Source: Hemibagrus wyckioides
Lineage: Eukaryota > Chordata > Actinopteri > Siluriformes > Bagridae
DNA: 64,000 bases
Direction of reading: 5' to 3'
Assembly (NCBI RefSeq): GCF_019097595.1
Contig: NC_080723.1
Span: 10,951,011 to 11,015,010, forward strand
Shown here: positions 50,313 to 63,200 of the stretch, in pieces
How positions within the stretch are numbered: the first letter of the stretch is position 1
How the letters are laid out: each line of letters starts with the position of its first letter
The notes under the pieces: model-generated
Database searches by the model: none
The model's input: only the letters and a program-made list of their open reading frames with translations
Told to the model about the DNA's origin: nothing
Translations under genes and position numbers: made by a program

Positions 50313-52229
50313 CTGTTGTGTGTGCTGCTGCTCAGTCAGCAGTGACTGTCAGGGGGAGGTGAGGATGAGGATGGCCTTGTCTGGAGGTGAAAGTGTCTGG
50401 CGGAGCTATGAAGATAGATGAAAGGAGAGGGCACAGATCGAGGGCAGAGACAGCTGTGTGTGTGGGTTGGAAGGATGTTGATGATAGTGTGTGTATGTGT
50501 GTGTGTGGACAGGACGGTATTTGGGATTGAAGATCTGCCCGATGAGACACAAATCCAAGTGCTGTGTCATTAATTCCTCTAGCGGAATAAACATAACGGA
50601 GACAGAGACGGAGGGATGGGAAGATTGAGCTCGAGTGATGAAGAGCAGACAACAAGAGGGAAATAAGTCTGAGGAAAATAACTTGCACACAGCATCCTAA
50701 GTTTAGGCAAATAATTCACTTTTACACAACTTCTTTAAGTAAACTTTTTTTATTTGTTGGTAATCAGCTGCTCTCACTGCAGGAGTAAAGCATCAGTGGC
50801 GTCACTTCAGCGGTGACTGGATTCCTCAGGAAATGGACTAACCATTAGGCGATTCGTGTAGTGTGCATCTCCAAGATGCTGTTCTGTGACAGCTTATGAT
50901 TTTCTCATTTTCCGAGTGGTTTTGTGTCATGGTGGTTGCCGCGGCGAGGGTTGCAGCGCTGCTCGGCAGAATCTCACCCGCCGTGTGACGCGTCCCATGA
51001 GCAGATAGCGCTATTAAACTGTGACCCAATTAATTTAATCTCCGCTCGCCGCGTGCAGACATGAAAGTCCAGCCACCACCCGAGGCGGAGGAGGGGTGTG
51101 TGTGTGTGTGTGTGTGTTGGGTCTGTGGGATGGTTAATTTCACATCTCAGCACATACGCGTTTGAGTTTCTAACTGGGGGAGGACAAAATGCAATTACAC
51201 GCCTGTGATCGTGAGAACAGGGCGCGAGCGGGGCGGATATGCCGACTCACGTCACGCAGCCTCCAACTGCCTCTGTGCTAATCGGTGTTACTCTGTGCAC
51301 CGGCAGACCCTGGGTGAAGATGGGACAACTAACATCTCTGTGCTGGTTGAGTAACCTAAAGTCAACAGATGTTTGCTTGCACTTCCATAGACATGCATTT
51401 ATTCATTCATTCATTCTTCATATTATTATTATTTCAACAAGACAAGAAGTCTGTGCTAATTGCATCCATGGCAAGTGATAGCTATTTCTAAAAGGCCTAA
51501 GTGCTTCTTAGCAGGAAGTGCCTCCAGTGATAAAACACACAGAGGAGACTTAGCGCTGGCTTTTCCGCCCTGTTCCTAAGAAGCTTATTGCCAAAGCCAC
51601 AAACATTAAAAAAATGCAAGTTAAACAGAATCATTACAGAGAGACTCGTGGCTGCCAGATGTGTTAGCATAAGCAGTTTGGGGTGTTAATATAACCACAT
51701 CAGGAGGCTAACGTTGCTGAAACGTCTGTCAGCGCAACAGAATAGCATTCTATTTTTGCCTGACAAAAAAAAAAACAAAACAAAAAAACATACGAAGGCT
51801 ACAGCGAGGCTAGTCGCCACTGTGCTTTATTAAGATTTCAGGCTGCTTCCCTGCTGGAGAGCTGTGGCACACTGAACCGTCACAAGAGGAAAAGTGTCGA
51901 ACACCAGCACATAGACATACATCCGACTTTACCAGAGATGCTGGAATTCCGTGTGTGTGTGCCAGGTTTAGGTTTCTTTAAAGAACAGATGTGTGTATGG
52001 AAGTAAAACTCTACATAATGCAAATTCTTTACTTTAGCAGTGACGGAGCTCAGACCTGGGACACTGGTGTAAAGCACGAAGCGGCTAATGAGATGCTGCG
52101 AAAAGATGTGTTCAGAGACGTGAGGGTTCACCAACAGAGCAGCGACGCCGCGCTGGAAACCAAAAACTCCGAAATAACCTTGATAAGCTACAACAGCATT
52201 TAATAACAGTATCAGTTTCAGATCAGAGC

Positions 52230-52380
52230 AGAGAAAGAGAGAGAGAGAGAAAGAGAGAGAGAGGGAGGGAGAGAGAGAGAGAGAGTGACAGAGAAAGAGA
52301 GGGAGGGAGGGAGAAAGAGAGAGAGAGAGAGAGCTCTGTCTCTCTCTTTGTCTCTCTCTTTCTCTCTCTCTGTTGAGAGA

Positions 52381-52419
<39 letters not shown>

Positions 52420-52421
52420 GG
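52230..52421. repeat. GA field with an inverted CT island
   Basis: GA-rich DNA (with GGGAGG units) is interrupted at about 52334-52372 by a pure CT/TTTGTCTC island and then returns to GA. The two GA flanks can pair with the CT centre, so the tract is self-complementary. Confidence 0.93.
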
Positions 52422-55400
52422 GTTGCAGTATGAGTGATTGCTGTGGTGGATGTTCTTGTGGTTGATGTGTGGAGCAGTGTGGATGAAGATCAGCAGTAGA
52501 GTGATGGGCTCCATTACCTACAAACGCTGGTAACCACACACTGCTCCTCACGCTAGCCTGTCTAATGGCCCATAATATCACTTTACGCCCCGTCCCAGTT
52601 CTTTATGCTACCTCCCTGACATAACCCTGTCGCGAAAGGCTCTATAAAAACAGATATATTTCTTTATTACTTCTCCTTAACATATCGCCACGGCTATCTA
52701 CGCGCCACAAAGAAAGCTCATCTCGGAAAGTCCGCCTTCTTGGCCCCGGAGGCAGACGCTAAGACAGTTATTGCCTTGAACCGTCACCCGCTCGCTCTAC
52801 CATTCATCGCCGACACAATGGATGTTTTATTATAATCAAATGAATGCAATATCTTCCCATAAATACCCTACTTAAAAAGTCATTCTCTCCGCCTGCAATA
52901 GGGCCATCGTGCCACGAGGTGCGGCATGTTTAATTCAGACCCGCTGCAATTTACACACTAGTCATTCAGCTCACACACACACGAGTGTGTACATGCTTCT
53001 TTTACCATGGAGGGCTATACACTACCTACCTGCAATCCCAGCTCCATTACCATTGGCAGAAATGCATCATCCCTGTATTTATCTCACAGAAACATGCAGT
53101 ATTCATTACAGACCAGTGCTTCAACACTCCATTCCACTACACTGAAGATAGAGGTCTCGCAGCAGATCAGTGTTCAGATAGAAAAAGTTATTAAAAAAAA
53201 ACATTTCCGACCCGGGAGGAGGGACGGACACTCGGGGTGCTCACCCGGGCCGTGGCGTTATAAAACTTCAAAAAAAAAATAAAAAAAATGCATGGCTAGA
53301 TCAATTTTAGAATCCGTGTTTAGATATAGTGTCTATATCAAGAAATCCAGAAGCTGCAATCTGCCTGCACCAGTCCTCCAGGAGCAGAAAGGGATTATAA
53401 TTCCTTAGAGCATTAAAGCACTAGCGGTGGCTAGACTACATCTCAAGAAAATCCTAGTAAGTCCAAACTTACTAACCGACACATTTTCTCTAATCATCAC
53501 AGTAAACACTGCAGGCCTACACGCTGATTTCGTTCCTGTCTTCAGTTCAAGACAACAAGTAAGCCTGACACTCCATAACCTTTACCATCAGAAGGACTTC
53601 ATTTTATACTCCGCTGACCAAATACAGAATACAGGCTCCATAACCCTCACAATCCTCCTTTCATTTCATACCTTCGTTTCTAAATTTCACTCAAAGCAAA
53701 AGAAGAGGAAAAGTGAAGCCTGTAGGAGAACAGCACTGGGGTCGAAGGAATCCAATCTCTCACTAGACACAGACACACACACACACACAATCACCTATTC
53801 CTGAATAACCCCGGAGTTACCGTTGAATGAAATAACAGGATTACAGACACTAGAAATCCTGCCGAGATGCCTGATAATGCAGTTTAGAAGCGAGCGTCAC
53901 GTCGCTAGCAGGCAAAAGTCAAACTGGTTGTCTAATGAAAATATGCCGAGCTTTTCAGAGTCACTGAGCATAAAATTCAGAAACATAGGGTTAAGCTAGC
54001 TGCAGTGCAGCCAAGACTGCAAGAAGAAAATTAGTGTTAACACTCAGATAAGACCCCCACTTTTTTCCCTTTAATATCGATATAAAAAGATGCTAAAAGG
54101 GGGCGGCCATGTAGCACCGTGATAGGCTCGCTAAGGACGGGATTATTGTTGTGTCAACAACCCCCACAGATAATAGTAATTACCATCCATGGTTTAGACT
54201 CCTCTGACGAGAGAAAGGCGCTGGCTTAGCTGACAGCCAAAGCCTAATTACCGTGAAAGGCCAATTACCAGCTCCATTTCATTATTTATGTACCTCCACA
54301 CAACCAAATAAAAAGAGGCTCGTGTAGCCCAGAGCGCCAAAACTACTGACAGCTGTGCACAAGGATCCGAGGAAGAAAACAAGAAATTCAGATAGCTGGC
54401 AATCTGTCTAGCTGCTCGCAAAACTGCTTGTAATCAAGACAAAGTCATTCTGGGTGTTTCTTTGTCACCTTAAGGGCAATTACGTGGTGGGTACGAGGCA
54501 GACAGAGCTGTCCTCGACCGTGACTGCACGCGGCTATGACTTCCTGTTCACTCGATGACTTCCTATAGCGTCTATTCAAGAAATAATAGTCATAACCCTC
54601 CTCCCTCTGGACTGCTCCCACCAGGAAACAGTTCATTCATACCAGCGCACAGTAACAACACGGCGTGTGAGCAATCACTGTACTTTACCAACCTGAAACC
54701 ACAGCAACACAAGATGGCAAATGATGTTCAGTAAAACATTTTAGTCTTTCACAGATTTGGAGAGAAAAAGGACGACCGTTATCATTGTCTGGTGAAGAGT
54801 GCAGGAGAATTATAGAGTCATCTCAAAAGCTTTAGGAGGAAAGAAAAACGCAGCATTATTCAGTCTGAAAGCTAAACTCAATAAAATCAGAGCAGAGATT
54901 TAAAAATCCCTCTCGCTACAGATGCTTCCCATCTCCCACTGTAGTTAAAAATAAAAGAAAAAAACAACCCAGAGATGAGATGAATATAAAAAATGGCAGA
55001 TTTCAGCAAGTAATCTGAACGCGGGTGCGCGTGAGCGTAGGGACACATGCGCAGTTTTTGACTTTGAAATGAAAATGCTGCTTGGCGATCACGTTAAAAC
55101 AGCTCAGCAATGTCCTTTTGTTTCCGCACGCGGAAAAAACACAAGCTTCTGATTTTTTTATGCCCTCAAATAAATATTGCTGATCTGTGAAGAACTAGTG
55201 GTAGAGGATTAGAATTATGCAAAAGCACCAGAGAAACCTGATGAGAGGAAACTGGACACTCGCTCCTCTCTCACGCGGAGTTCATATTCAGCTCGACTGT
55301 TTAGAAGGTTACGTACGTACGCACTTTAACTTATCCTCGGATCTGGCTCTTTGGGTGTGAGTCGTCTCGGTCCACACTGCCTATTGATATCAGCGTAAGA

Positions 55401-56881
55401 AATATCTAGAGGGTTCTAATAGGGTTTGTGTAAAGCTGACTCTAGTGCATGATCTGCTTCTTCCCAAAGCCCTGAACCCACACTGTACCGAGGACTGATA
55501 TGAACGCCATCTGTTTACGATGTGTAATTTCCGTTTCTGGTCGTGTTAAATCTCTCCGTCTTTCAGGCTTTGCCAGCACCTAAAGCCTGCCTCATGGCTT
55601 CCTAATTCAAACACAGTGAAATCAGCTCGCTTTCCTGTTCGCTAGGCATTACACCAAGCAGCCGCTTCACACTCCAAACCCGGCAAAGTGTTCTCTCAGA
55701 GTGCACGGTGTGTACAATGAGATCCTACCGGCAAGTGCCAAAGTGCTTAGCATTTAGATAACATTTGCGGAGGAAGGGTCCGTTGCAGCTTGTGCGAGGG
55801 GCATCGCGAGCCTCCAAGGCCGGATCTGGTCCTGCCGTGCCTTGGCAATGAGGAACGCGGCCCAGCCTGCCGTGACAGCTTGGAAGCTCGCAGGGGGTGA
55901 TGGGACACAGGAGGAGAAGAATTCATGTCGGGCTGAAAAAAGGGGAGGAGGGTGTGAAGGGTGTTCCATAATATATCCCACCCTGCCGAGTGCACAGTTG
56001 CTCATGGAGGACAAAAAAGAAAACATGTACAAATCATACATATTACCTTCTTGCTTCGAGGCAGACAATTGTGCTTGGCTGTGAGATCTTGAGAAAGGAG
56101 AAACACTTCAGAGTTTTGGAGAATGTGGTCTTCGGAAATAAACAAGATCTTGATTTGTTAGACTGGCTTTGATTTAAAAGCTTAAAATACCTGACAGTTC
56201 TAAAATTACACCAAAAGAATCAAAAGGATCAAAAGTTTTGGGTAGAAAACAAATAGTACAGTGACATTTAGATATAAATAATCATATCTGCATCTGAAAT
56301 CATTGGTTTATATTATTCACTCATGTATATATTTGTTCCTTTGATAAAACCTTGACAAAGCCTTGATTAATAAATGGAAATTTCGTTAGTGCTTAACCCT
56401 GTACCCTCCGTGGTTAAACCTATTACGCTCAAAATATGCTCGGAATTAAATTCGGCTTCTTACAGCCTTCTGTTCGGGACCAATGCTCCATTTATCAATT
56501 AGGTTAAGAGAAGGGGGGGCTCTTGTGAAGGGGGTTGTCACCTGTTAAACACACACACACACACACCAAAGCACACTGGCAGAGAAAAAAAAACACCTGA
56601 AGAATTTTATTCACTTCTCAGTCGTGTGCTAACTTCACTTTACTTCCCACAACATGGTAATTAGCCTTGGGGCCTATGATTGTTAATATGGAAGACATGA
56701 GAAATGACAACAAACCCGAAAAGGAGAAGGCCCAACTGACACGCATAAGAAAGCAAAATGACAACTGGGAGCAAGAGGAGGCATTTAAATCTGCGATGCA
56801 AATCTCCCACGCATCTTTCAGCTCTTAAAAACCCTGCAAACTCCCGTGCTGCACTTCTTAACAAGGGCTGAGGCACCACCT

Positions 56882-56923
<42 letters not shown>

Positions 56924-57212
56924 CATCCCATCTTATTCCATTCTGACAACACTAATACCACTGGGCTTATTGGCCTAGGAAAGGAAAAGAGTGAAGAGAG
57001 AGAGAGAAAGAGAGAACCAAACAAGCAGGAGATTTAAAGGCAGCAGCAAGGAGAGGAAAAGACCAACCCGGAGCTACATATGGCCTGAAATACAACAGAA
57101 AGCTAGGGGAAGTAAATGGCAGTGAGATAAATCCAGCAATCGCTTACGTTTTAGATATAAACCTTTCTTTGGGGACGGCAACGAGAAGAGAGGAAAAGGC
57201 AGAAAGAGCAAT
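52422..57212. other. Long non-coding stretch, relatively repeat-poor
   Basis: Mostly unique-looking. Points of note: a GC-rich patch at 53209-53260 between A tracts, a perfect small palindrome at 53323-53339, CA near 53770-53789, AATTACC motifs at 54178-54269, CA near 56548-56566 and GA at 56885-56920. No frame is recognised as protein. Confidence 0.5.
56885..56920. repeat. (GA)n microsatellite
   Basis: Uninterrupted GA, about 35 bases. Confidence 0.95.
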
Positions 57213-57246
57213 GGAAGGAAGGAAGGAAGGAAGGAAGGAAGGAAGG
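57213..57246. repeat. (GGAA)n tetranucleotide microsatellite
   Basis: About eight GGAA units. GGAA runs can bind ETS-family proteins, but nothing here shows that use. Confidence 0.93.
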
Positions 57247-58379
57247 AGAGACGAAACATAAAAAATGAAGGCAGCTACTCAGGGAGAAAAAAAATACTGT
57301 GAGAAAGAGAAATAGCTGGAAGCACCTGCACTAGTCTGCAGATACAGTAAGTTTTTTGCACTTCATTATGTTTACAGCTCTCGTTAAAGACATGCATCAT
57401 TGTGCTTTTATCAGCCTCGCCGTTTCACCGATTTCAATTCAGTTTTTATTTGTATAGCAGCGGCGCCAGAAATATACAAGCAAATCAAAATGGTCGTGGG
57501 TTTTATATGTGTCATGAAAAAAAAAAAAACTGACTTCCTGTACGTGTCATAGCTTCCCAGAAATACGTTATGTATGGAATCCAGATTGATCAGATAATTG
57601 CTCTAATTACTAAATTGTTCCTAATTATCTTATTAAGCTGTCCCTCATAATTATTCTGAAAGCAGAAACCTCTCGCCACACTGCTGCACAGAGTATATAA
57701 ACACAGTCTGAGATTTCCTGGTGACACTGTATTTGAAGGGTTGCTACTGTTGCCTTCATAATGCATACATAAGACTCTCATAAATATTTTCGAATGCAAT
57801 GCTGGAGAAGTTATGAAAGGCTTAATCCCAAAACACCTCAGAGAATATTGAACAGTCATGGAACAAGCTTCCAATTAGTGTTTGGGCCTCAGAGAGAGTC
57901 TGAGTGTCTCAAAGTCCAGGCTGCTTTCAGTTTATTAGTTTAGTCAAAGCTTCTGTGATATTTTTCTCAAGTAAAATGAGCAGATCTGAAGGGGTTCATG
58001 AGGATCTTTCTGACTTCCTTTTAGTTATGATGTCATAACTAGTCTTGCCTGAGTGTCTCTTTCTCTCCCCTAGTGATCCTGACTCCTTCTTCTCACTGGA
58101 TCTGCCTGATCCATCCTGATACTCTACTTTCAGATAGAATCTCATCATGTAGGCTGCTCACTGCTGCTGAGGATGACTTCACATGGAGCCTGGAGATACA
58201 TGAGACTGCTGTGGATGATACCTCTCAGAAACCATGAAGGTGGATTAGGACTGCAATTGATATGAACGGTTATGCACTCAAGACTCCATCATCTTCAACT
58301 TCAACAACTTCATGTTCAGATGAACAGAATGAATTTCCTGGTGACACAACTGCGCCTTTTGAGTGTATAGTACACACTT
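57247..58379. other. Non-coding stretch, no gene seen
   Basis: At 57433-57461 the string TTCAATTCAGTTTTTATTTG then TATAGC resembles the first 30 bases of the repeat at 36189. The part at 58000-58370 reads like an interspersed fish repeat (GGATCTGCCTGATCCATCCT, GAGGATGACTTCACATGGAG), but I cannot name it. It abuts the minisatellite. Confidence 0.4.
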
Positions 58380-59347
58380 GATTTATAATCTCACTGTCCA
58401 GTGTTTACAATAATTTATAATCCCACTCTCCGATGTTTATTATCTCACTCTCAGGTTTTATAATGATTTATAATCCCACTCTCTGCAGTTTCTAATGATT
58501 TATAATCCCACTCTCTGCAGTTTCTAATGATTTATAATCCCACTCTCTGATGTTTATAATGATTTATAATCTCATTCTTTTGTGTTTATAATGATTTATA
58601 ATCTCACTCTCCAGAGTTTATAATGATTTATAACCTCACTCTCCAGAGTTTTTAATGATTTATAATCCCACTCTCCAGAGTTTTTAATGATTTATAATCC
58701 CACTCTCTGGTGTTTATAATAATTTATAATCCCACTATCTGGTGTTTATAATGATTTATAATCTCATTCTTTTGTGTTTATAATGATTTATAATCTCACT
58801 CTCCAGAGTTTCTAATGATTTATAATCCCACTCTCTGCAGTTTCTAATGATTTATAATCCCACTCTCTGCAGTTTCTAATGATTTATAATCCCACTCTCT
58901 GATGTTTATAATGATTTATAATCTCATTCTTTTGTGTTTATAATGATTTATAATCTCACTCTCCAGAGTTTATAATGATTTATAATCTCACTCTCCAGAG
59001 TTTATAATGATTTATAACCTCACTCTCCAGAGTTTTTAATGATTTATAATCCCACTCTCCGGTGTTTATAATAATTTATAATCCCACTCTCTGGTATTTA
59101 TAATAATTTATAATCTCACTCTCCTTTGTTTATAATGATTTATAATCTCATTCTCCGGAGTTTCTAATGATTTATAATCCCACTCTCCGATGTTTATAAT
59201 AAATTATAATCCCACTCTCTGGTGTTTATAATGACTTTTAATCTCACTCTCCGGTGTTTATAATGATTTATTATCCCACCCTCCGATGTTTATAATGATT
59301 TATAATCTCACTCTCATGATTTATGAATGATTTATAATCTCACTCTA
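58380..59347. repeat. 32-base AT-rich minisatellite, about 30 copies, with 352-base higher-order period
   Basis: The unit is TTTATAATGATTTATAATCY followed by CACTCTCYRGAG, with variants ending CTGCAG, CGATG or TTTTGTG. CTCTGCAG markers fall at 58481 and 58513 and again at 58833 and 58865: 32 within each pair and 352 (eleven units) between pairs. Units at both edges are more diverged. Confidence 0.95.
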
Positions 59348-60202
59348 ATCTCGATCTTGCAAAGTATTAGCTTTTTTTTTTAACAGCACTTTCAGGACAC
59401 AGAGAAAGTTGTAGAATAGACAGAAAGAGAAATGTTTTTCATGTAAATTCAGGGCATTATATCATTCCTTTGGCTACAATATGGGCTCGTAAGTAATAAT
59501 AAATCTTCCTATATCTTAATTTAATCTCAAGAGTTGGATTCTTTGTCCTCTACTAGAATGAGTTGCAGCATTTCTGTGGTGAAGCCGAAATTCCCGTCTC
59601 GTACTGTATAGCATTCAGCCTTCGGGCTGCTGGTCAGGAAAGCAAATTGAGCCTGCAGCCATGGAGCGACTGTGACAGGCTAATTTCTAGGCCAGGGGGA
59701 AAGAGAATGGAGGAGAGAGAAAAGAAGACAGAGTAGCCCAGGTGAGGAGGTGAGACAGGTCACTCGCATGTCTCTCTCTGTGATAAGTGCTCTCCTCTCT
59801 CTCTCTCTCTCTCTTTCTGAGAGCCGAGTGTGGATGTGATAGCTAAAATTTTTAACAAGCTAAAATAACTAGACCTACTAATTATACTTTTTTCCCCTCT
59901 TATGATCCCTGCTTTTTTAATGCCTTTCTAATGTCCTGTCACATTAATTCATTCCCTGTTTTCTGCTCCCATCCCTGTGAACGTTGGATATTTATCCTGG
60001 CTGTGTGCCAGCAGAACTGAGAAAATGACTCAAAACAGCAGTGCTGTGGGTATAACGAGGGCATGAGCGAGTAAAAGAGGCAACAAAACGCATAGCCACG
60101 ACTGAGACGACAAGGGGGTGTGACAGAAGTGACTAAGAAGGACGGATATAAATGAAGCGAGAGTGAAAAAGGACGGAGGAGGATGTGCAAAAGAGAGAGG
60201 GG

Positions 60203-60253
<51 letters not shown>

Positions 60254-63200
60254 GAAGCCAAATTTAGCTATGAGTACTCGGTGAATGTGGGCACTCGGAG
60301 AGGACAAACTCAAGCACGATTATCATTTTAATATCTTTAATGGAAGGATTTAGAACAGGAAGTTCACACATACACCTTTCTGCTTCTTTCTTCAGATCTG
60401 TGCGTCTCTTACTATATTCAGAAACGTGTCAAGAACCTTCTTCATTTTAACTGTGAAGCCATGTTTCCATTCCAAAAAAGTGCTAGAGATTTGAAATGTT
60501 TGCTGATATCAAAGGCAATTATTTGTCTTATTTTTATATATATATATGAATAAACATTTTTTCCTCTTTAACTACAGTGGAAATTTTTTTTTTTTTTGCT
60601 GATAAAATAGTGTTAGAAACCTGTAAGAAACTACAGACTGCCTCACCCCAGATTCCACTACACAGTACACATCTGAAAGAGCTCATTCCCAAAAAGGCTT
60701 ACATATCATATAGAAATATGTTTCATTCAAACCAGTTTATCTGTGTGGTATTTTTACATTGGCTTAAAGAAGCCTTACCAAACATTTAGAACACTTAATC
60801 CAATCAATCATAGTATGGGAGCGGCAGCAGGACATCAAGGACCATCAGTGAACAAAGGGTGACCATGATCACCATTTAGTATCACCCATTTAGTCCCTTT
60901 GGGTGATAACACCTGTAACAATACCAAGCAAAGGTGTACGTTACTGTGATTACCATTAAAGGACATCCGGCTAGACGATAGTATCACCTGGCCATTCGGG
61001 CGATACTCAGTTCTTACACTAATTTACATTCAAAGTGAAACTAATTACAAACGGGGAACACTGTATAAAATGTCTGAGCAGGATTTGTCCTGCGTTCTTT
61101 TTGACTCCAAAGTACTTGTATACATGTACATACATTGTATACATACATGTATACATGTAAAAGTACATGTATTTTGTCACTTTGACACTGCAATAAACTT
61201 CTTCATTAAGATCTATGACGCTCTCATTGTTTTATTTTTCTTACAAAACCGTACAGGAAAAGATAGTGACAAAAAAAACATGATAAATACACACACATGT
61301 ATCCTGATTTATCATGGAAAAATATCTGAATTGGTGAAATCACAAACACAGGATTATTCTGATAAACTCCTCCAGTGAAGACACATGTAATGGCTTTCTG
61401 TGAGAGTTGTACTCATGTCCCACACACGTGAACTGAATATGACTTTGTCTGAATGCGTGTTGTATGTCACACGACGCGTCTTGACTCAAACTTACAGAAA
61501 AGCTGCGATGGTTTAGTAATATCACATGCTTTTCCTCAGAATATTACAGAGTTTGCTTGATTTTGAGTTTCTGATCACAAAACTGAGACACTGACAGATG
61601 TGTTAATATTTATTATGTTATAGATTTAACCATTCGTTTAAATCAGTGTTGAAAGGCACAATACTGTACACACACACAGGTCTTCAGTAAAATCCATAAA
61701 CGTCAAATCACATATATAAGATATAAACTCAGATAAGGCTGTTATAGATCCTGTCAGGAATCGACACGGAATATGTTCTCAAATAAACAGTTAAAATGGA
61801 TCCCTGTGCTAGTGTTAGTGTAAAAACTCACTAAACAGACTTAACCACAGCTAGCAGACACATGCAGCTAGCATCGAATAACTTCAGCCTCAGAAACTAG
61901 ATTCAATCTCACTACTGACGCTGAGAGCTGCTGCTACAACACTAGTCCTGAAGAAACAATAAGTGGCTTTACTAAACAAATAGCGACATTTATATACGCT
62001 ACAACAAGAAAGATACATGTACGCTAAACTGCTACTGTTTGCTAACTTGTTAGTTTAGCATCAAAATAACAAAAATTTAAGCCTTTGCTAGGCAAATTCA
62101 ACTAGTTTGCCAGCTGAAATTGTCAAGATATCAAAATTTTCTAAATGGTGTGATTAAATAAATTACACAAATCCTAATGGATGTTATTGGAAATCTGTAA
62201 AATCCTGGATTCACCATTAGCATAAAATAATGCTAAAGAAAAAAAAAGGACAAAAAAGTCTTGGTTAAATATAAAGCCGAACAATTAGGTATAATAGAAA
62301 AGTAATTTGTAGCCATGAAGATGGAAATAAATCATTTTCCTTTCATTGTCTACTTCTAAAAGGCGGAAGGAATGAGCTAGTGGTTAAATTGTATAATTTA
62401 ACTGTGGGATTGTGTCATTATCCATGCTTCCACTGCTGGGTCATGGCCCTCCGGTAAAGTGCTCTGCCTGCACAGCAGCAGCTCCACCCATACTCCGTTA
62501 GAAACTGAGCAAATCCACGGACAAGATGAAGATCTTGGAACAACAGAGCTGTGTCTCGATTAAGGAACAGAAAATACTGAAGAGTTAATTGTAGAGAAGA
62601 GCATGACGTGGGTGTATGATGATAAACTGCGGCACGTGTTTTATTATTTCCTGTTGGAAAGTCACCGTGGCTGTACAGATGTTACTCAGTGTGGATATTC
62701 AGTGAGACAGATGACATCTTGTGTAATTCCGGTCCATGTTCTTGTTAATCATGTGATGAAGAGGGAAAAAATACAGGAACGTCTGCAATGATCATTAGGT
62801 CACCTGATGAATCCCACGAACCAATCCGCTCAATCCATCATGTAACGTCTACCAATCAGGGTGAAGTCACTGTACTGTGATGCTCTACTGTTAGCGTTCC
62901 TACTCTTGATTGCCATAGTATCTACATTTTTCAGTGGGTGGAGCAACCAGCATTGAGTCAAAATGAAACACTCTGGAGGGAGTTAATGTGTTTTTAGATA
63001 CAGAATTATTTATATAAGCATATGAGCTGAAGGAGAAGCAGTATGTTGTCTATACCACAGATCACGTAACCTCCACTGTCTTCACTCACAATGCACAATG
63101 GAGCGAGTTGCTCCATATTTGCAACTTTTCTCGTCTATGTCGTGTCGCAGGACTCGCCCACATCTAGTCGCCATGAGTCGCTCTCGCTCATGCCGCAGGA

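Larger units (their letters stand above)
47701..52229. other. Long non-coding stretch, no gene seen
   Basis: Microsatellites: CA near 48676-48696, GT near 49668-49682 and 49711-49735, GT then GA at 50122-50168, GT at 50274-50312, GT near 51094-51117. Repeat-poor parts at about 50930-51070 and 51480-51620 look unique. No frame matches a protein I know. Confidence 0.5.

Noticed and set aside
49745..50690. Overlapping frames of 94-161 codons near the GT/GA microsatellites
   Set aside because: Much of each frame is translated simple repeat (Ser-Leu, Thr-His), the remainder is unrecognised, and overlapping alternatives exist.
58380..59347. CRISPR-like repeated units
   Set aside because: The units are contiguous with no spacers between them and the genome is a vertebrate; this is a minisatellite.
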